Origin: Malania oleifera
Lineage: Eukaryota > Streptophyta > Magnoliopsida > Santalales > Ximeniaceae
Reading direction: 5' to 3'
NCBI RefSeq assembly: GCF_029873635.1
Contig: NC_080420.1
Location: forward strand, 52,467,457-52,531,456
Length of the DNA: 64,000 nt
Under the pieces are notes generated by a model. It did not search any database, had not been told where the DNA came from, and worked only from the letters and a program-made list of their open reading frames with translations. The translations under genes were made by a program, and so were the position numbers. Of the stretch, positions 36,792 through 49,201 are shown piece by piece. Every line of letters starts with the position of its first letter. The stretch's first letter is position 1.

Positions 36792-38000
36792 TTAGTAATA
36801 CCTTAGAAAGATGCATTGTCTAGACTTTGCAACAAGTTTTGATCTCTCCTCACTAGAAACATGTGCATAGGCTGGACATCCAAACACTCTCAAACCAAAG
36901 TAGTCTACCATGCTACTTGCACACACCTCCTTTGCTACTTTCCCATCTAGTGTTACCCTTAGTGATCTATTAAACAAGAAACACGCCATATTTACTACCT
37001 CTACCAAGAAGTTCTTTACAAGCCCTGCATTCAACCTAAGACACCGAACTCTTTCAGCTATTGTTCGGTTCATCCTTTCCGCTACACTATTTTGTTGTGG
37101 TGTCTTGCGTACTGTGACGTGTCTCCTAATTCCATTCTGCTCACACAACTCCATGAACCTTGAATCAGTGTGCTCATTACCATTGTCTGACCTAAGGCAT
37201 TTGATTTTTCTCCCAGTCTGGTTTTCTACTTCAGTTTTCCATATTTTGAACTTGGCAAACGTCTCTGACTTGTATTGTATGAAGTACACCCAGACCTTTC
37301 GTGAGTAATCATCAATAAAACTCACAAAATACAAACGTCCTCCTCATGATGCTACCTTTACCTACCCCCAAACATCTGAATGAATGTAGTCAAGAATTTC
37401 TCCAATCTTGTGTGTGGCTGTCATGAACTGCACCCTATTATGTTTCCCAAGTACACAATGCCTATAGAAACTCAGCTTGCATGTTTTGACAACCTTCAAA
37501 ATATTTCTCTTATAAAGCTCTATCATCCCACTCTCACACATATGCCCTAACCGAATATGCCACAAGACCATACTATCTGACTCAAACTCTGTACCTACAA
37601 CTCCACCTACAACTGCAGTACCTAGCAGTGTATAGATATTTCCTGGTAATTTCTGCCCCTTCACCACGGTTAGAACACCTTTACTCACATTCATTACCCC
37701 ACTTGCAGACTTGTAACTAAACCCATTACAATCTAAAGTTCCCAATGAAATCAAATTCTTCCTTAACTCCGGTATATGCCTAACATTGCACAACATTCTA
37801 ATAATGCCATCAAACATTTTAATTATGATATTCCCTATTCCAATAATTTTGCATGAAGCATCATTTCCCATAACAGAACAAGAATTTACCAAACTGTAGG
37901 TGGTGAACCAATCTTTGTTTGGTATCATGCGATAGAAGCACGCCGAATCTAAGATCCAAGAATCCATGAGACTATATGAACCGGATGATACAAAAAGCAT
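36792..38000 (-). pseudogene. Copia GAG-pre-integrase and integrase core remnant (left block)
   Basis: At 38000-37362 the peptides SWILDSACFYRMIPNKDWF, ELRKNLISLGTLDCNGFSY and VLWHIRLGHMCESGM are the end of protease and the GAG-pre-integrase zinc domain. At 37334-36792 FVSFIDDYSRKVWVYFI, CLRSDNGNEH, TPQQNSVAERMNRT and the DRS/FGCPAYAHV segment are the copia integrase core with its D-D-E pattern. Fossil. Confidence 0.9.
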
Positions 38001-38079
38001 ATCCTTGTCACCACTTTCTGAGTCTCATTCTTTCACTTCATTTGCAGATTTTTATGAACCCTTTTTATTTTTTGCATTC

Positions 38080-38830
38080 CCCTTCTTCCTCTCTGGACAA
38101 TCTAGTTTTATGTGTCCCTTTTTCCCGCACTTAAAACATCATATGTCCTTCCTTTTCCTAGAATTTGATCGAGATTTTATGTTACTTCGCCCACTTTGGA
38201 ACTTGCTTCTCCCACGTTTGTGGTTACCCTTCACCATGAGCCCTTTACCATGTAGATTCTCATCTCTGGCTTTCTTCCTCTAATAAGAGCTCTTGTGATC
38301 TCTTCCAATTCGAGAGTTTCCTTTCCCCACATCAGAGTTGTAACCAAATTCTTATACATATCAGACGCAGGTAGGGAATTCAGTAGCATCAACGCCTTGT
38401 CTTCATCTTCGAACTTCACATCAACTCGCTTTAGATCACTGATGATCTAATTGAACATGTTGATGTGCTGGTTCGGATCTGAAACCTTTAACATCTTAAG
38501 CCTATACAGTTTCTTCTTAAGATACAAATTGTTCATCAACGACTTGAACATATACTGACTCTCTAGTTACAGCCAAACTGCTGCCGATGATTTCTCATCC
38601 ATGTCGTGATACATCGCGTCATCAGCTAGACAAAGCCTGATAATCGCCACAGCCTTTGCTTCCAATTCCTTCCAACTCATGTCGTCCATGCCTTCCGACT
38701 ACCCTCTGTATAATTCCTTCACTATACCCTGCGACACTAATAAGTCTTTAACCCTCCTTTGCCATAGTATGAAATTTTCCAATTCGTCGAACTTGACAAT
38801 GTTGAACTTTGTAAAAGAAATTCTAGCCAT
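38080..38830 (-). pseudogene. Tork copia gag remnant (left block)
   Basis: On the minus strand gag opens MARISFTKFNIVKFDELENF, continues with a UBN2 core (KFEDEDKALMLLNSLPASDM, NLVTTLMWGKETLELEEITR) and has a CCHC knuckle CGKKGHIKLDC-like near 38085-38140. Matches Tnt1-like gag plan. Fossil. Confidence 0.82.
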
Positions 38831-38859
38831 TGTAACAAAAAATTCCAATACCAATTTAT

Positions 38860-39360
38860 TGTGAAAATTAACGTGCAACGAAAACCCATATCGTGTAATG
38901 TAGCAACTAACGATGAAAAATACGAAAACACAATCACATCAATAATAAGGAAAGCAAATAAACAATGACCCAAGAATTAACATAGTTCGACAATGTGCCT
39001 AGGTTCACGGGAGCAAGTGACAACTGAAATTCATTATTTATCAAAATTAGGGTTACAACATTGTATATATGCTAACCCTACACATATAGAGGGATTAGAA
39101 AGTTCCCTAAATGCCTCTGTATTAATCTCCGGAGGATTTGCCTCCGAGTCCCCAACCTATTGATCTTTGAAATTCAAAATTCAAAAATAGCATCGAACAA
39201 AATCGTCAACGGTTTTTTACTGAGACTGAAACGGTCGACGATTTCAGACAAAACATCAATGGTTTCTTTCTGAGCCTAAACCGTCGATCTGACTATTGAT
39301 CAAACCGTCAACTATTTTTTCCTACCAACGAGTTTCTTTTTTTTTTTTTTTTTGTCAACA
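38860..39360 (-). mobile_element. Tork copia 5' LTR (left block)
   Basis: 501 bp; on the minus strand begins TGTTGACAAAA at 39360 and ends TTAATTTTCACA at 38860, next to the primer site. TATA-like TATATACAATG on the minus strand near 39062-39070. In LTR sense, upstream of it (39205-39330), is an array of ATCGTCGACCGTTT-like motifs. The second-block copy is 50949-51454. Confidence 0.8.
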
Positions 39361-39430
39361 TAATTTCTCTATATATATGTTTCACTCAATATAAGTCACA
39401 CACTACAATAATAAAATTAGTGATGCATAT

Positions 39431-39457
39431 TATTATTATTATTATTATTATTATTAT
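39431..39457. repeat. (ATT)n microsatellite upstream of the CAR gene
   Basis: About nine to ten ATT units here against five to six at the same place in the right block (51521-51537). Confidence 0.9.
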
Positions 39458-39484
39458 GTAAGTAGAATAAATGCTATTTCACAC

Positions 39485-39491
39485 TATAAAT
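39485..39491 (+). promoter_or_regulatory. Candidate TATA box of the CAR gene, left copy
   Basis: TATAAAT, about 250 bases before the start codon, downstream of the Tork LTR and the ATT repeat. Same sequence in the right copy near 51562-51568. Inferred from position only. Confidence 0.45.
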
Positions 39492-39741
39492 GTGGATCTC
39501 CCAGCTCCAAAAGCAAAAGACAGAAAGACCGAGACTGGGCATCAACAGATTAAAGCGGGTTTAAATAGATAGATATAATCTGTGGGCAGAACGCTTGTTG
39601 TGCGGGCCCGATGACGAAGACTAAATGAATAAAAACAAAAATTGTGAAGCAGCATAAAATCCCAGAAGCAGTGGACGTGAGGGGAGAGTCCCAAGCTCTC
39701 ATCTTCCGGCACCGTCTTTGATATTTCCGGTGCGCACAACC

Positions 39742-41657
39742 ATGGATAGGCTGATGGGCCTTCTCAGACTGCGAGTGCGCAGAGGGATCAATTTGGCCGT
39801 TCGCGACACCCGCAGCAGTGATCCTTACGTCGTCATCACCATGGGCGAGCAGGCATCTCTTCATCATTCTCTTCTTTCATTTCCAATTTTTTATGCTCTA
39901 ATTTTTTTCCCCGTGTTCTTGACTTTGAACTCTATTTGATCATAGATGAATTGTTTCTGTACCTAATCTTTGATTTGCTCATGTCGTTGGTGTGCTTGTT
40001 TTTTTTCGCGTTCATTAAGCCATTAGGTTCTGAAAGCATTTAAAAATAACTTTATATTTGTTTTATTTATTTCTGTTATTATTATTATTATTATTATTAT
40101 TATAGAGGATTATGAAATTGTCAACTTATTTTTTAATTTTAGGCATAATACACCCATCTTCTTAATGTCCGAACGAAGTCAATTGCAAGACCTCAGATGC
40201 AGTTGGCTATCCATGGTCAGTTGTGGGTCTGCCTTTTATTGTTCTTGCTGTGTTCTTTTGAGGATTCTGGAGAAGGTGCCTAGCTTGTACCATCCATTGC
40301 TGAAACTCTAGCTAATTTTACTTCAAATTTCAGTGTATCTGTTGGTTTTTCTGTTCAAATTCAGGAAGGGATAACGCCTTCAAATGCCCAAATTTGCACT
40401 TTTCATGATCCTAAAATTTGATGATCTGTTATGCTATTGTGTTTTTAAAGCCATCCAGATGCATTGCTTTGGTATTCTAACTCTAGTACACTTTGCTGAT
40501 GGGTTGAATTTAATGTTGGTTCTCTGAAATTTGTGGACATGCTGCAAGATGGTTTGTAAAGGGAACACTCTATGCTTGTTTACTGAAGACTTGTATTCTG
40601 TGTTATCACTCTCATCTCTGGTTAGATGAATTGATGCAGAAACTGAAGACTGGCGTGGTGAAAAACAATTGCAATCCTGAATGGAATGAAGAACTGACTC
40701 TCTGTGTTGCAGATCCTGATGTTCCCGTCAAGATGGTAAGTGGTAACCGAATTTTCACTTGGTGCTATACGATTACCAATTCCATGATGCTTATCTTGGA
40801 ACAGACAGGCCATGTTATGGATGCATGAAAATTAAAAGTAAATTCCAAAATGAAGACCAACTTTCGATTTTGAAAGCTGCTTTAAGAATTAATAGCAACT
40901 TTTAAACTCAGATCTGTTTTCATACTTAAAAGCAGTTTTCAATTTCATAGGCTACTTTTAATTTCGATAGCTTATTTTTCAGTTAATTTATTATATCAAC
41001 GTGACCCATTTGTGCAAATTTTCTGTCCAGATAATTTATGGGGAAATTGTCACTATACTAAAATACATCCAAAAAATGCTTTTTAGCGTCATTTGCATTG
41101 TTTTTCGTACTTAAATGTAGTTTTCAATTTCATAGGCTACTTTTAATATCGATAGCTTATTTTTCACTTAATTTAATATGTCAGCTTGACCCATTTGTGC
41201 AATTTTCTGTCCATATAATTTTTGGGAAATTGTCACTATTAACATACATCCACAAAATGCTTTAGTATCATTTGCATTATGCCTGCTTGTTTTTCCAGTT
41301 ATTGAAGAGTGGCAAGAACTACATTTGCTGCAGGAAACCCAAACTAAATTCTGTTTTCCATTGCAGATTGTGCATGATAAAGACACATTCACTGTAGATG
41401 ATAAAATGGGCGAAGCAGAGATTGACCTAAAACCTTACCTGGAGTGTGTGAAAAAGCACGTAGACGTCCAACCAACAGGCACTGTAATCTCAAGGATTCA
41501 ACAGAATAGGAAGAACTGCCTCGCCCAGGAGAGTTGTATTGTCTGGAACAATGGAAAACTGGTCCAAGACATGTGCCTCCAATTGAAAAACGTAGAGTGC
41601 GGAGAAGTGGAGGTACAACTCGAGTGGATTAACGTTCCTGGTTCCAAAGGTCTTTAG
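39742..41657 (+). CDS. C2-domain ABA-related (CAR) family protein, left copy, 3 exons
   Basis: Exons 39742-39852, 40640-40735 and 41367-41657 give 165 residues, the usual CAR length. Start: first ATG of MDRLMGLLRLRVRRGINLAV. The C2 calcium-site aspartates are in place: D22 and D27 (RDTRSSDPYVV), D73 and D75 (HDKDTF), D80/D81. The C-terminal half (KPYLECVKKH, NRKNCLAQES, VWNNGKLVQD, ECGEVEVQLEWI) is the CAR-specific insertion and last strands. CAR proteins bind membrane phospholipid with calcium and bring PYR/PYL abscisic-acid receptors to the plasma membrane (family knowledge). Both introns are phase 0; intron 1 appears to start GC rather than GT, intron 2 is GT-AG. No break in the frame. The right copy codes the same protein. 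Confidence 0.9.
39853..40639 (+). other. CAR gene intron 1, left copy (likely GC-AG)
   Basis: Exon 1 ends ...GGCGAGCAG and the next bases are GCATCT; exon 2 starts after TTGATGCAG with AAACTGAAGAC. The protein join EQ-KLKTGVV matches the conserved CAR phrase KQKLKTRV, so this boundary is needed by homology. A GT at 39913 would add exactly 20 in-frame residues. An (ATT)n repeat lies near 40078-40103. Confidence 0.65.
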
Positions 41658-42925
41658 AGTCCAGGTACGCTTTTGTATATGTTTGTTGTATGTAACAGAC
41701 GTAATGTTGGAGTGGATTGGTTTAAGTCCTGTACTGGATTTGAGGAAGTGCTTCATATTCTAATTTATTTCGCCATAAACAAGGTATGTGAGGAAGCAAG
41801 CAATGTCTATTCTGCTCATTTTATTGTTATTGTAATTATAGTAACAAGCTTTGGAGTCTAGGAAAACAAAAGAGAAAAAAGTTACAATTAATTTTCTAAT
41901 AAGTGGGCATAATTTTCTGGTATCTTAGGCACAAAGAGTAAGATGTCTAATTATTTGATTTGTGCATGTGTTTGGACTCGGCAAGCTTTAGCTATAAACT
42001 GTGGAGTTCTATTTGTATTTGAATGAATTGGTTTAATTTAATTTGATGAAGGACTTAAAAAAAACCTTGGTCCTAATCAATTTTCTTGTATTTTGTGCTT
42101 GTAATTCCCTCACCTTCTGTTTGGGAGCTTAGTGGCACCTTGCTTCTGGAACCCAAAAAAAAGTACAACATTGTATTGAATTTTATTTAAATCCATACAA
42201 TATAGATCTACCTCAAAAACTTGAAATTCATGCTCTTACCTACAACCTCAGAGAAAAAAAATATTCTCAGAAAGAATTTATGAGCTTCTTGAACTTCTTT
42301 AATGAGTTGAGGGTAACTTTAATTGTATGGTTAGATGAGTGGTATCTAATTTAAGAAATTAATAACTCTCAACATCATTGGTAAGTCATATATGCATAGA
42401 CTTTGGATTTATCTTAATACTGGTTCAATATTTTGAATAGATCTAATATGCTAAGCTTACCACACTTGGATTTAGCTTAATAAAGTTTTGAATAATTTAG
42501 TTTGAATCATTTGGATTTGATTCGTGAAACTATGATCAAATTTCTTTGATTAATTTAATATTTTAGATTTGACTTACTTGTCAACCTCCAATGCCACATC
42601 TCTAATTTTTTTTACTAATGAGTACAAGTTGTTCTTGATTAAGGCATGTTATAAGCCATGCTTTGCATGCCTTAGGGGGTCTAGACTTGAAGAGCCTTTT
42701 AATAATAATAATAATACATTATTATTATTGTTATAGACATTGATTTGCATGTGATGGACCATATTTTCTCTCAATCTCTTTCTTCCCTCCATTTTAAGAC
42801 TTCTTCCATGGTAAACCTTCCACCTTGTATGGATTCATCCCTGACAAGTGAAGGATGCTTGCCTTTCCAATTATTTATTTATTTACTAAAAGGGATTTAG
42901 TTTACTATAAATATCTTTTTTTGGC
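41658..42925 (+). other. 3' flank of the CAR gene, left copy
   Basis: AT-rich, no further gene. A (AAT)n / (ATT)n inverted pair near 42700-42733 could fold. Poly(A) signal not clear. Confidence 0.6.
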
Positions 42926-43614
42926 ATTTACTGTTCGTTACAAATCTCGCACCCTTTTTGACTTTGTAGGGAGACGAAAAATGTAAATAAAAAAAAATAC
43001 AAACTACAAAATTATAATAGAATGTATATTAAAATTTTGTATGTACGACCTTTAGTTTTTTTTTTTTCTCTGATTAATCCTCCTTTGAAATACTGTTGAG
43101 GGTTATAGTAACTTGATCTCTGGCGGAACGAATCTTGTCTAAGTCTTCATCTCGACAACAAAGACAATTTTGTAGGCGAAGTTGGACATGTTTTGTTTGG
43201 GGCTTGAATAAAAATAGTTGGATTTTTGGAGGGGTTGAGTGTGGAAACTTAGGGAATTGATAGATTTGTAAAGATGATGAAAATTTTTTTTTTTGTTTTT
43301 TACCATTCGTAGACAAAAAAAAAAAAAACTTTGCCTTTGTTAACAAAGTAGTTGGTGATTTGCCCAGAGGAGTGGGTGGAGTGTGAGATAAAGATAATGA
43401 AGAGACCACTTGGAGTAGCTAGGTAGTGGATGGAGATTTTTATTTTCTCTCTCTTTGCTTTCTTCTTCCTTGCTTTGGTATAAGAGGAGATGCAAGAGTT
43501 GTGCGTTTGTTGGAGCTGGGTAGCAAAAGACAATGCTTGAGTTAGTTTGGGGGGGGAAAAAAAGATGGACAGTGAAGGAGTGGAGACTAAGAATTCCTAA
43601 GGAAATGTGTATAT

Positions 43615-43655
<41 letters not shown>

Positions 43656-44238
43656 ATCTCTCTCTTTGCGGGACTGATTGATATGATTTTTTTGGTAGGA
43701 GAGATCGATTATCGCTATATTCATCTGGGTATATGGAAACGTTAACGAATTTGGCCACAGGAAAACAACCGTTTTTTTTTTTTACCTGATGGTAATGTTT
43801 TTTACCGAGACTAAAATTCGACGTCGCGGCGAACTTCTTTCGCTGTAGATGTAGGCATTTTTTTAACAAACTGGCTAGATCGGTACCCAATAACCATTGG
43901 CAATACAACTTTGGACAAAAGTGTTCAGATCGATGTGGTATAGGTAGTGACCTTTTTTGGTCCACCTGAGAGGCAACACTTTCGACAAAAAGTCTTAGAC
44001 TGGCGCGATTCTAAACTTGTGGCGGCGGCACTTCCGACAAAGACTATTGTTAGCTCTCGATGGAATCTTAAAGGAGGAATAACAGAAGGGAAAAAAAGAA
44101 ACCAAAGGTTGCACCTCTAAAATTTGAATATAATCCACTAGATACTTGTTGTAGTTTGATTTATTTTAATTTTATGTGGGCCGTTTTATCTCCCACAAAG
44201 TCAAAGGTGCAAGCAAGAATTTGCAGTAAACAAATCTT
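42926..44238. mobile_element. Inverted-repeat unit U1, left block copy
   Basis: Left edge near TTTACTGTTCGTTACAAAT with GCACCCTTTTTGACTTTGTA; right edge the reverse complement near 44180-44235 (CACAAAGTCAAAGGTGCAAG...TTTGCAGTAAA). The interior holds a (CT)n run at 43619-43665 and segments shared with U2 and U3 further right. Equivalent to 55017-56293. Class unknown. Confidence 0.6.
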
Positions 44239-44289
44239 TAAAAATATATATAAATAAAATAAAAGTTTACGAGATGTCATCAAATACAG

Positions 44290-45216
44290 ATTTAGACACT
44301 TTGATAAGAGTACAAGTGACAAAAATACATCATGAATAAAAATAGCTCTATAGCGTTTACAAAAATACAAATTACAAAGGTGTGGACATATTTCCAAAAA
44401 AAAAATCAAAGAAAGAAAAATCATTGTCGGGTCGAATCTTATGACTTTTGTCAAAAGTACACCGCCAAAGTTGTGAGAAGCTCGCCAGAAATCACACTTT
44501 GGCGACAAGTGCTGCGCCAAGTGAGGAAACTCGCCTTTTGATCTACGACTTTTGTCAAAAGAGTTGTAGCCCAAAGTTAAGAAAGCTTGCCAAATCTACA
44601 CTTTTGTCGAAACAGTGTCATTGCAAAAATGGAATAAGCTGCCCAGTCTATGACTTTTTCCAAAAGTTCGCTTACCAAAGTTGGAGAAAAATCACTGGGA
44701 TCTAGACTTTGGCTGAAAGTGTATTCGCCAAAGTGTGCCAAGAAAAAAAAAAATCATTCCGGCGCCTGATTTGTTGTGTGAATGGATACGTTGGTCCAAG
44801 GTAGCAATTTCCAATGGATGTTGGCACCGATTTCTTTTTTTGGGGTTGTTTGGCAAAAATTCGCCATCCAGGTGGAAGAAGTTCAATGGCGAATCAATTT
44901 GAAGTATCCAGTCAAAAACACTACCACCAATCAGGGAAGAAGAAAAACAGTGTTGTCGGTGCCAAATTCATTGCGGCTAATAACGGAATGAAGATGGCGA
45001 GATTCCGGATCTTCCTATAATATCAATCCTCTTGTAAGCCAAAAAAAAAAAAAAAAAAAAATCAAAACCAAGTATCAACCAAAAAAAAAAAGAAAATATA
45101 CAACTTTCCTCGTAATTCTTCGTCTCACTATCCTCCTTCTTCTTCACTGTCCATCGTTAGGCAACTCTAGCCTTGCCTTTATTATTGCCTAGTTTAAGCA
45201 AAATAACAACTCTTAC
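44290..45216 (+). mobile_element. Inverted-repeat unit U2, left block copy, cut by the gap
   Basis: Matches 56340-57224, including subterminal repeats with CCAAAGTTG and CTCGCC phrases (44430-44740). Runs directly into the Ns. Many small length differences from the right copy. Confidence 0.65.
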
Positions 45217-45219
45217 NNN
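45217..45219. other. Assembly gap (three Ns)
   Basis: Three unspecified bases between ...AACTCTTAC and AATCGGTCCCACG. They mark a join between contigs, not a biological feature. Confidence 0.99.
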
Positions 45220-46308
45220 AATCGGTCCCACGAATGATCGGCTCTAGCGGATTTGAGAACCCTTCTCCAAAAGCGTTTGTGGCCTCAGATTGTCGATCCG
45301 GTGCGTGAAAGTTGGAGACGAAATCGAAGAGAGATGAGAGAGGAAACCGTAGAGAGGAAAGGGAGTGGGATTTCTGATTTTTATGCGTAAAAATATGAGG
45401 TTTGGCTTTATACAATGCGGTTTGTCGACGAGCCATGTCACCTCACGCAAGGTCAAGAGGAAATTCATCGACGAGCTCTCCCCTTCGTTAACGAAATTCA
45501 GAGTGCCCAAAACATCCTCTCGGTATCTGCTAGTCAACGAAGGGTGCTTCGTCGACGGAGCCTATATGCCGTACATCGTCGACGAACGGCCACGCGTTCA
45601 TCGACGAAAAGTCTGTTGTTGACCTTTTTTTTTTTATATCCTATTCCCCATTTTCCTCTCCCTTATTATTTAAATACACCATTATTCTTTGGGTCAATTA
45701 AATTATACCTCCATCTTTCTCCCTCTATAAAAATTTGGGTCTCCGAAATTACTATTTATATAACTCATCATTCCTTAAAGGCAAAACAAACTAATATTGC
45801 TTACTTACCCTCACTTATGGCAGAGGAATACCGTGGTTACATTTCAAGTTCTGGGAGAATACACAAGTAAAATAAAATTCCCCCCAAACTAAAATATTAC
45901 TAACTAACTAAATTATTACATGAGCCTGCAATAGAAACATATATATAATCACTTACATTTCCTTGATCATTACTGACTCCCGAGGAACAACCGCGGGTAT
46001 TTTGGTCTAATCTATTCTTCGAACTCCTAAGAAGCCTCTTCTATTGCATGATTCCACCATAGAACCTTTACTAGAGGAATCTTCTTATTACGTAGTTCCT
46101 GTTTCCTTCTATCCACTATCTTTACTGGTACCCTCTTCATATACTAGTGAATCACTAAACCTCTAAATTCACCATAAACTAATAATATGAGAAGGGTCCT
46201 AAGACGTATTTCCCTCAACATGGAGATATGGAATACGTCATGTATCCTGGATAGCACAGGTGGTAAAGCTAACCTGTAGGCAACCAGTCTCATTTTCTCT
46301 AAAACTTC
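45220..46308 (-). mobile_element. Tekay 3' LTR end, polypurine region and integrase end (right block)
   Basis: Counterpart of 35481-36540: U3 palindromes (45421-45610), LTR edge near 45690-45705, integrase C-terminal coding near 46027-46300. Noisier than the left copy, probably because it lies at a contig end. Confidence 0.75.
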
Positions 46309-46888
46309 TAGGCCTATCTATAGCTATACTATGATGTTGCTAGTTTCCTAAGTTATAACTCCCTGCATTCTAAATATTGTCATCTTTGCCATGAGTCTCT
46401 AACTCCACCTGGACCATATGCTTGTTGCTATTGTAGTTTTCTGCCACCTGTTTCTCTTCTTCCTAAGTATGCTACAACATGGCTTTCTCATCAAAAAGCA
46501 CATCTCTACTAATCACCGCCTTGTTTGCCTTCAGATTCCACAGCTTGAACCCTTTCACCCCTTAGTAATACCTTAGAAAGATGCATTGTCTAGACTTTGC
46601 AACAAGTTTTGATCTCTCCTCACTAGAAACATGTGCATAGGCTGGACATCCAAACACTCTCAAACCAAAGTAGTCTACCATGCTACTTGCACACACCTCC
46701 TTTGCTACTTTCCCATCTAGTGTTACCCTTAGTGATCTATTAAACAAGAAACACGCCATATTTACTACCTCTACCAAGAAGTTCTTTACAAGCCCTGCAT
46801 TCAACCTAAGACACCGAACTCTTTCAGCTATTGTTCGGTTCATCCTTTCCGCTACACTATTTTGTTGTGGTGTCTTGCGTACTGTGAC

Positions 46889-49201
46889 TGTTGACCCTAT
46901 GGGTCATACCCTATTTTGATTATGACAAATACTCAGGTATTTAATGATTGCTAAGTTGATGTGCAGGTTTATCTTGGCAGTATCCTATGATGGCACTCGG
47001 AGACCCGGAGGAAAACGAAGACTCTGAAGACCCTTGATATAATTGAGTTGTTGTAATTTATATTCGGGTCTGTAATAGTTAAGTAGGAAAGGTCTGTAAT
47101 AGTAAATAGGTCTTTGATTTGTGATAAGCTCACACACATCACATGCATGATAATACGTAAGCTCAAACCAAACCATGAATGAGAAAGGACCTTAGACAGA
47201 CCCTAGGGTGTACCCTTCGGTCGACCGACACCGGACTTTTTTTTGTGTCTTCAAAATTGGACCCCAAGTGGCCTTAGGACACACACATATGCACATATGT
47301 TTATTAGGCACTTAAAATTGATTGAGTTGGGTCAATTCGGGACCGAAATGCACACTTGGTGCACTTTCGGTCGACCGAGCCAAACAGTTCAAATTGGCCC
47401 GGTCGACCGAAACCGGTCCGGGTCAACTATTTGACCCGGTCCCGGTCGACCGACCCCTTACAGGTCATTTGACCTCGGTCGACCGAACCACCTGGGAGTC
47501 AACTATTTGACCCCCCGATCGACCGACCACTTTTGTTCGTCAATAACTTGGTCGACCGAAGGGCCTCGGGAAAATTCCCAGCGGTCCGGTCGACCGAGCC
47601 ATGTAGTTCAAAAAGTGTCCAGTCGACCGAAACTCGGAGATTTCAAAAATCGCCCTTACCCGGTCGACCGACCCCTTAGTTCAAAATGCCCTCGGTCGAC
47701 CGAGCTACTTGAGTGCCGGTCGACCGAGCTACTTTTGGTCGACCGGACCTCTCGGGTTGCCCTATTTTTTTTTACCGCGATTAAATGGTTTAAGCAGGGT
47801 TAAAATATTTGAAAGGTCATTAAACTTTCCTAATTATTCCCAATAGGTCCCCAACGGTTATATTTCAAGGGTTGTCTATAAATACCCCCTCATTTGGGAT
47901 AATTAGTATGGGATTAAAAATATTGATTAAGAGAAATTCTCTGAAAATCCCAAATCCTATAATATTCATATCCAATCCCCATTCACTCATGCTTACCTTC
48001 TTCGATCTCTTAAATCCTCTGTAAGTCGATTGAGTGTTTATATTTAATAGGTTTGCTCTCCCATTCATATTTGATTGATTTATTTTCATTGAGAGCTAAA
48101 CCTAAGTATTCTTAGGAGACTTTGTTAATAAGTCTATCCTAAGAAGACTTTGATAGATCTTCTAAGATTTGCACCTTCATTGCAACATCTTAAGAAGATT
48201 GTATTTGTTTTTGGTTGCAAAACATTTTCAAAATACATTCAAATATCTAGCGTGCTTTGTCTTGATAAAGCTTTAAAGAGATATTTGTTTGTGTGAGAAA
48301 AATCTTTGTTGCAATATTCATTGATTTATATCCATAGTTGAATACAAAGATTAAATTCCTTTTGCAAACCAAACTTATACATTGCTAGAGCTTCATATAC
48401 ATATATATATATATATATATATTGAGAAAACTTGTTGATTGAAATATATGAAGTTTGGATAATATCTTTGTTTGAACACTTAGATTGAATAGCCTGTGAT
48501 ACAAAGATCATTTAGGTTTGCACTCTCACGTACTCATTACAACGATAGTAAATCTATTTGAGAGTTGACATCTTAGACCACACTGAGCTGACAAATTATT
48601 TCATATTTGTGGTGTATATTATTGCGCGAATTTGGGTACATATCTGCTTTACTTGAAAGTACAATCACTATACCATTTCAGTATAATACACATTGGTTGT
48701 ATTTCCAGGCACGGGCCTAAAGAGGGAGACTAGCCCTGGAATAGTCCCGGATTGGGTTAGACCCGGTTAGGAAAGCTAGGTGCGTCGTCCTGTTAAGGCG
48801 TGTAGGTTGAGGTCAGCCCCGCTAATTGACCTGGTTAAGGTTGAGGTCAGCCCTGTGTTAATTTGACCTAGTTGTAAACGGTGCCGCTCCACCCTTAAGT
48901 GAGCTATTAGTGGAATCCTCTAGCTTGCGAGCTTAAGGCGGGGACGTAGGCACGGTTGGCCGAACCCCGATAACATATCGTGTGTTCATTTATATCTCCG
49001 CACTTTATATTTACCGCACATGTATGTTATGGGTGAATGATGCGTATGACTTAAATTTCACATTATACTTATCTACGCGTTTGGAAATTGAATAGGCAGA
49101 CCCTAGGTTGTGTATATACTGCTGTTTATCCGGTTCAACCTAGGTGATAAATTTTAAATTTCCAATTCACCCCCCCTCTTGGGAATACACCAATTCTAAC
49201 A
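46889..49201 (+). mobile_element. SIRE-type solo LTR C
   Basis: 2313 bp from TGTTGACCCTATGGGTC to ...CACCAATTCTAACA, with perfect GTGAC duplications at 46884-46888 and 49202-49206. The left block at 37111-37120 (ACTGTGACGTGT region) shows the empty site. TTTTGATTATGACAAAT at 46914-46930, U3 array 47217-47755, TATAAATA at 47877-47884, (AT)n near 48398-48421, U5 block AAGGCGGGGACGTAGGC at 48935, end block AATTCACCCCCCCTCTTGGG near 49162. Confidence 0.95.
47217..47755 (+). repeat. Palindrome array in U3 of solo LTR C (TCGGTCGACCGA core)
   Basis: At least ten GGTCGACC cores in about 540 bases, spaced about 20-150. Four are the perfect 12-bp palindrome TCGGTCGACCGA (47217, 47367, 47475, 47692). 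The array ends about 120 bases before the TATA box. Confidence 0.92.

Larger units (their letters stand above)
36545..39360 (-). mobile_element. Tork/Tnt1-like copia element, 5' part (copy in left block)
   Basis: Read on the minus strand from the right: LTR (39360-38860), primer site (AATTGGTATTGGAA near 38846-38858), gag start at 38830 (MARISFTKFNIVKFDELENF), zinc knuckle, GAG-pre-integrase and integrase, stopping near 36545 at the join with Tekay. RT and RNase H are not present. Broken fossil in at least a few places. Confidence 0.85.
35481..45216 (+). repeat. Duplicated block, left copy
   Basis: The sequence from CGGTCCCACGAACGATCTGC at 35481 to ...AACTCTTAC at 45216 recurs in the same order and orientation at 45220-57224: Tekay LTR end, Tekay integrase end, Tork element, CAR gene, inverted-repeat units. 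The copies agree apart from scattered substitutions, microsatellite lengths, one solo LTR present only on the right, and base-level noise that grows toward the Ns on either side. Confidence 0.95.

Noticed and set aside
36910-37308. 132-residue plus-strand frame, repeated at 46680-46919
   Set aside because: Antisense shadow of the copia integrase on the minus strand.
47217-47755. CRISPR-like regularly spaced short repeats
   Set aside because: Spacing is irregular, repeats are palindromic 8-12-mers inside a plant LTR promoter, and there are no cas genes.
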